From Firmicutes bacterium UBA3941 (GTDB lineage: Bacteria > Bacillota > Clostridia > Caldicoprobacterales > UBA3941), in NCBI GenBank assembly GCA_002385665.1, contig DGDX01000010.1, positions 940 through 9,364 on the forward strand: 8,425 nucleotides of DNA. Reading direction: 5' to 3'. Positions 6,058 through 8,425 of the stretch are shown piece after piece. The position numbers were made by a program, and so were the translations under genes. Positions within the stretch are counted from its first letter, which is position 1. Each line of letters opens with the position of its first letter. Under the pieces are notes generated by a model that ran no database searches, had not been told where the DNA came from, and was given only the letters and a program-made list of their open reading frames with translations.

Positions 6058-6425
6058 TAAAACCACCCTTTATTTATAGAATATACTACTATACATAATA
6101 TTAGCCGTACTATAATTCATTCGATATTTTTTTACGAATTCCTGCCCAAAATACGAAATAATGCATTTTCGCTATAATATAGGACTTAATTACTATAGTA
6201 TTGAATGGAACAGTTTTACCTTGTTTGTCCATTTATAATGCACGTGATAATCATTCTATACCCATATATAATAAGTTAACACGTTCTATTAGTCAAATAT
6301 ATACGGGCGATAGCTATTGATCGCTCCTTTTCAATGAAGTCATCCGCTTATCAATAGCGCATTACCGTTGTTATCCTGTATTTAATGAACCAGTAAAAGA
6401 AGATTAAGCTAATTGTCATTTTGGG
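6058..6425. other. AT-rich non-coding region upstream of the SpoIID/SH3b gene
   Basis: This 368-base region lies between the ferredoxin terminator and the SpoIID/SH3b start, both on the minus strand. It contains repeat copy B (6351-6407), an inverted repeat GCTATTGAT/ATCAATAGC (6313-6321 and 6350-6358), a Fur/PerR-like half palindrome at 6245-6259, and several TATAAT-like hexamers. For the SpoIID gene I can suggest only a weak minus-strand pair, TTCGTA and TATAGT 18 bases apart (between about 6110 and 6140). No open frame here has a ribosome binding site. Confidence 0.55.
6351..6407 (+). repeat. Degenerate intergenic repeat, copy B
   Basis: Same orientation and block order as copy A: TCAATAGCGCATTACC (6351-6366), a 16-base spacer, then TAATGAACCAGTA (6383-6395) continuing to TTAA at 6407. 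Its left end forms the right arm of the inverted repeat GCTATTGAT/ATCAATAGC with a 28-base loop. Copy A has a decayed version of that arm pair (CTATTAAT against TTCAATGG). Nothing in it is translated convincingly. Confidence 0.55.
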
Positions 6426-6462
6426 GAAAAAGAAAAGCTGTTAACGTTAATTCGTTAACAGC
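6426..6462 (-). terminator. Intrinsic terminator of the ferredoxin gene
   Basis: Read on the minus strand, GCTGTTAACG (6462-6453) pairs with CGTTAACAGC (6446-6437) as a perfect 10-bp stem with a six-base loop. TTTTCTTTTT (6436-6427) follows. It sits 33 bases after the ferredoxin stop, so the ferredoxin message ends here and the SpoIID/SH3b gene needs its own promoter. Confidence 0.9.
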
Positions 6463-6495
6463 CTATACACGATAATATCTATAAGTCCCTATGTA

Positions 6496-6663
6496 TTATG
6501 CCGGCTGGGGTGCATCCACTGGACAAACATCGGCACAAGCGCCACAATCAATGCATGTATCCGCATCAATTACATAGATGTCCCCCGGTGATATAGCTTC
6601 TGTTGGGCATTCTGCTTCACAAGCCCCGCATGCAATACACTCATCATTGATAAAATAAGCCAT
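6496..6663 (-). CDS. Clostridial-type 2[4Fe-4S] ferredoxin
   Basis: A 55-residue cytoplasmic electron carrier, the classic size for clostridial ferredoxins. It has two complete cluster motifs of the form CxxCxxCxxxCP: Cys9, 12, 15, 19-Pro and Cys37, 40, 43, 47-Pro. The protein begins M-A-Y-F-I-N-D-E and is acidic, as expected. Such ferredoxins pass low-potential electrons between enzymes such as pyruvate:ferredoxin oxidoreductase, hydrogenase and other reductases. An excellent ribosome site, AGGAGGTGA (6670-6678), lies six bases before the ATG. A promoter (6725-6752) and a terminator (6426-6462) bracket the gene, so it can be expressed alone. It directly follows ricT, whose product works in an Fe-S-containing complex; a functional link is only an inference from position. 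Confidence 0.96.
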   Translation of the reverse strand: MAYFINDECIACGACEAECPTEAISPGDIYVIDADTCIDCGACADVCPVDAPQPA

Positions 6664-6724
6664 ATTAAGTCACCTCCTCGCCTTAGAACCCCTAACATAA
6701 AGTGCCACAAATAACACCTCTACT

Positions 6725-6752
6725 ATTCTATCACCCTGTCGCAAAAAAGCAA
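6725..6752 (-). promoter_or_regulatory. Extended -10 promoter for the ferredoxin gene
   Basis: On the minus strand a TAGAAT box (6730-6725) is one base from consensus and is preceded by TGA, making an extended -10 element. A weak -35, TTGCTT (6752-6747), lies 16 bases upstream. The message would start near 6718, about 55 bases before the ATG. This fits a small, strongly translated gene that can be uncoupled from ricT. Confidence 0.6.
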
Positions 6753-6792
6753 GACTTTTTACCAAATTTTTAACATACGGCGTTCCAATTTG

Positions 6793-7677
6793 CTATTCAT
6801 CCAGTAAGGGAGCTAATTCGTCATCCAAATCCATTAAATCTTCGTCATTATCCTCGTGATTTGCCCCTTCCATTTGCTTTATCTCGTCAAGGGCAAAATC
6901 AAGGACGGCCGGTGTCCCATCGCTTTGAACTATCTTAGTTTTGACTATCCCGGTAAGGGCATTGGTACTGATAACCGTCCCAGGGCCTTGAGGGGTGATG
7001 ACTTCACTGTTAACTCTGGGCATACGCTTTCGTATCTCTTCATAATAGCCCTGCTCGTACTTTAGGCAACACATGAGTCGGCCGCATATACCCGATATTT
7101 TGGTAGGGTTTAGAGATAAATTCTGTTCCTTGGCCATCTTTATGGATACCGGCTCAAATTCACCTAAAAAACTCTTACAGCATAAGGGCCTTCCACAGGG
7201 ACCTAAACCTCCTATCATCTTGGCTTCGTCCCTTACCCCTATCTGTCTCAGCTCTATCCGAGTTCTAAAGATGGAGGCCAGATCTTTAACCAGCTCCCTA
7301 AAATCTACCCTACCGTCTGCGGTAAAATAGAAAATAGCCTTACTGTTATCAAAAGTATATTCCACATCCACCAACTTCATGGGCAGGTTGTGTTCCCTTA
7401 TCTTTTCTACACATATATCAAAGGCTTCCTTCTCTTTTGCCTTATTTTCCCTTACTTTTTGGGCGTCCTCCTCCGTGGCCCGCCTGATTACCTTCTTTAA
7501 GGGTGATACAATGTCCTCTTCCGGAACAAGCTTAGGACCTACTACAATCTCTCCATATTCGATACCCCTGGAGGTTTCGACTATAGCCCATTGTCCTTTT
7601 TCCAACTCTATATTATCAGGACTAAAATAATATATTTTACCGGCTTTTTTAAACCGTACTCCTACTACCTCCTGCAT
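6793..7677 (-). CDS. ricT: RicT/YaaT, PSP1-domain protein of the Ric complex
   Basis: Cytoplasmic protein of 294 residues; Bacillus subtilis YaaT is slightly shorter. In that organism RicT joins RicA (YmcA) and RicF (YlbF) in a complex carrying [4Fe-4S] clusters. The complex promotes RNase Y-dependent mRNA maturation and is needed for sporulation, competence and biofilm formation. The PSP1 region holds two cysteine motifs, C161-G-R-P-L-C166-C167 and C198-G-R-L-M-C203-C204, the likely cluster ligands. A basic/acidic helical stretch (62-95) precedes it, and a strongly acidic tail (about 274-294) ends the protein. The ATG at 7677 has GGAAG eight bases upstream; the in-frame GTG at 7686 abuts that site. 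The gene overlaps the end of holB by 29 bases, which implies coupled translation. The holB-yaaT order is conserved in Firmicutes. Confidence 0.95.
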   Translation of the reverse strand: MQEVVGVRFKKAGKIYYFSPDNIELEKGQWAIVETSRGIEYGEIVVGPKLVPEEDIVSPLKKVIRRATEEDAQKVRENKAKEKEAFDICVEKIREHNLPMKLVDVEYTFDNSKAIFYFTADGRVDFRELVKDLASIFRTRIELRQIGVRDEAKMIGGLGPCGRPLCCKSFLGEFEPVSIKMAKEQNLSLNPTKISGICGRLMCCLKYEQGYYEEIRKRMPRVNSEVITPQGPGTVISTNALTGIVKTKIVQSDGTPAVLDFALDEIKQMEGANHEDNDEDLMDLDDELAPLLDE

Positions 7678-8425
7678 GCTTACCACTTCCTTGAATTTTC
7701 ATCAGCATATTTTCAATGGTCAATTGAAAGTTTGCATGGGATTTTAACATCTTTTTGCTATCTTCCATATTCCCTATGATACCTTGTATAGCAGGGATTG
7801 TAAAGTTCTTTGCCAAGGACTCCAGCTGGGATATTTTATCCATACTAATGATTACATCCCTGCAACCACCCTGCTTCACTACCAGAACGTCTCTCATCCA
7901 AAGCTCCATAATATCCAATATTTCAGCAATATTATCCCTATTATCCAAAAAGAAATCTATATAACCCATGGCTTCCACCAGGGTACTATTTGCTAATTTA
8001 TTCAATATTGACAGGGATTCCTCCCTCAACTTCCGGTATTGATCGGATTTGGCCAGCTTAAGACCTATGCCTGGGATCCCTTGCGATAGCTTTCCGTACA
8101 CAAGGGCTTCGTCCCTGGGCATCTGTGTTTTACTTTCAATGATCTGTGCCACCTCATTTGTTGATAAGCTTGGCACCCTAATCTGCTGGCATCTGGATAT
8201 GATGGTGGGGAACAAACCGGTCAAATTGTTGGCCAATATCATAATGACAGCGTGTTCCGGGGGCTCCTCCAGGGTCTTTAAAAAAGCATTCTGTGCGTGT
8301 TGGTTCATAGTTTCCCCATCTTCTATGATGTATATCTTTCTTGAGCCCTGGTAGGGCTTAATGCCTATATCCTTTCTTAGATCCCTGATGGCATCAACCC
8401 TTATAGCTCCCTTTTCACTTTTCAC
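7649..8425 (-). CDS. holB: DNA polymerase III delta-prime subunit, 5' end missing
   Basis: The last 258 residues of the clamp-loader delta-prime subunit are visible; the frame is still open at the window edge. Family members are about 310-330 residues, so roughly 60-80 N-terminal residues with the degenerate P-loop and zinc-finger start lie outside. Visible motifs are K-I-Y-I-I-E-D (Walker-B-like position, residues 30-36 of the visible part), M-N-Q-H-A-Q-N-A-F-L-K-T-L-E-E-P-P, and P-T-I-I-S-R-C-Q, where the SRC arginine acts on the neighbouring ATP site in the clamp loader. The remainder is the helical lid and collar region. A GTG codon at the edge should not be taken as the start, because the family begins well before this point. 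It is followed by ricT with a 29-base overlap. Confidence 0.94.
   Translation of the reverse strand: MKSEKGAIRVDAIRDLRKDIGIKPYQGSRKIYIIEDGETMNQHAQNAFLKTLEEPPEHAVIMILANNLTGLFPTIISRCQQIRVPSLSTNEVAQIIESKTQMPRDEALVYGKLSQGIPGIGLKLAKSDQYRKLREESLSILNKLANSTLVEAMGYIDFFLDNRDNIAEILDIMELWMRDVLVVKQGGCRDVIISMDKISQLESLAKNFTIPAIQGIIGNMEDSKKMLKSHANFQLTIENMLMKIQGSGKHAGGSRSTV

Noticed and set aside
6204..6278. A 24-codon plus-strand frame between the wall gene and the ferredoxin gene.
   Set aside because: It has no ribosome site, no recognisable features and lies in very AT-rich sequence where short frames are common.
6743..6760. A short hairpin AAAAAG-CAAGA-CTTTTT after ricT, possibly a terminator before the ferredoxin gene.
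   Set aside because: The six-pair stem is almost all A-T and would be too weak; the same bases overlap the -35 box of the ferredoxin promoter.
8423..8425. The GTG at the right edge as the start of holB.
   Set aside because: Delta-prime proteins have about 60-80 more residues before this point, so the frame simply runs off the window.

Overview
The window looks like chromosomal DNA from a Gram-positive, probably anaerobic endospore-forming member of the Clostridia. The evidence is strong AGGAGG-type ribosome binding sites, a 55-residue clostridial 2[4Fe-4S] ferredoxin, a RicT (YaaT) protein directly after holB as in Firmicutes, and an LCP protein next to a SpoIID-family wall protein. I cannot name the genus. 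No rRNA, tRNA, CRISPR array, intact insertion sequence or phage gene is visible.

Layout. Bases 3-2028 (minus strand) hold a VanZ-family membrane protein, a CcdA-type thiol transporter and a TlpA/ResA-like thioredoxin lipoprotein, in that order of transcription. CcdA should carry electrons across the membrane and the lipoprotein should use them on the outer face. Bases 2029-2485 are an AT-rich divergent region with a promoter and a hairpin in front of the LCP gene. Bases 2486-3472 (plus) encode the LCP glycopolymer transferase. It converges on a large minus-strand gene (3538-6057) for a secreted SpoIID-domain protein with five SH3b repeats, and the two share a strong terminator at 3487-3529. 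Bases 6058-6425 are AT-rich and non-coding. A ferredoxin gene with its own promoter and terminator follows (6496-6663), then ricT (6793-7677) and the 3' part of holB (7649 to the window edge), all on the minus strand.

How they fit together. The middle is a cell-envelope module: one enzyme that attaches polymers to peptidoglycan and one predicted peptidoglycan-binding and possibly glycan-cleaving protein. The right end is the conserved housekeeping pair holB-ricT, with a ferredoxin immediately downstream, which may matter because RicT belongs to an Fe-S-containing complex. The left end is an extracytoplasmic thiol-redox pair.

The most unusual thing I found is not a gene. Two degenerate copies of the same intergenic sequence (2237-2292 and 6351-6407) flank the LCP/SpoIID pair in the same orientation, and a shorter inverted copy (760-789) lies between ccdA and the tlpA-like gene. 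Other notable points are a recent in-frame duplication of one SH3b domain, a 27-bp tandem duplication in the lipoprotein linker, and a perfect 16-bp palindrome just upstream of ccdA. I see no clear sign of a wholly new multi-gene system.
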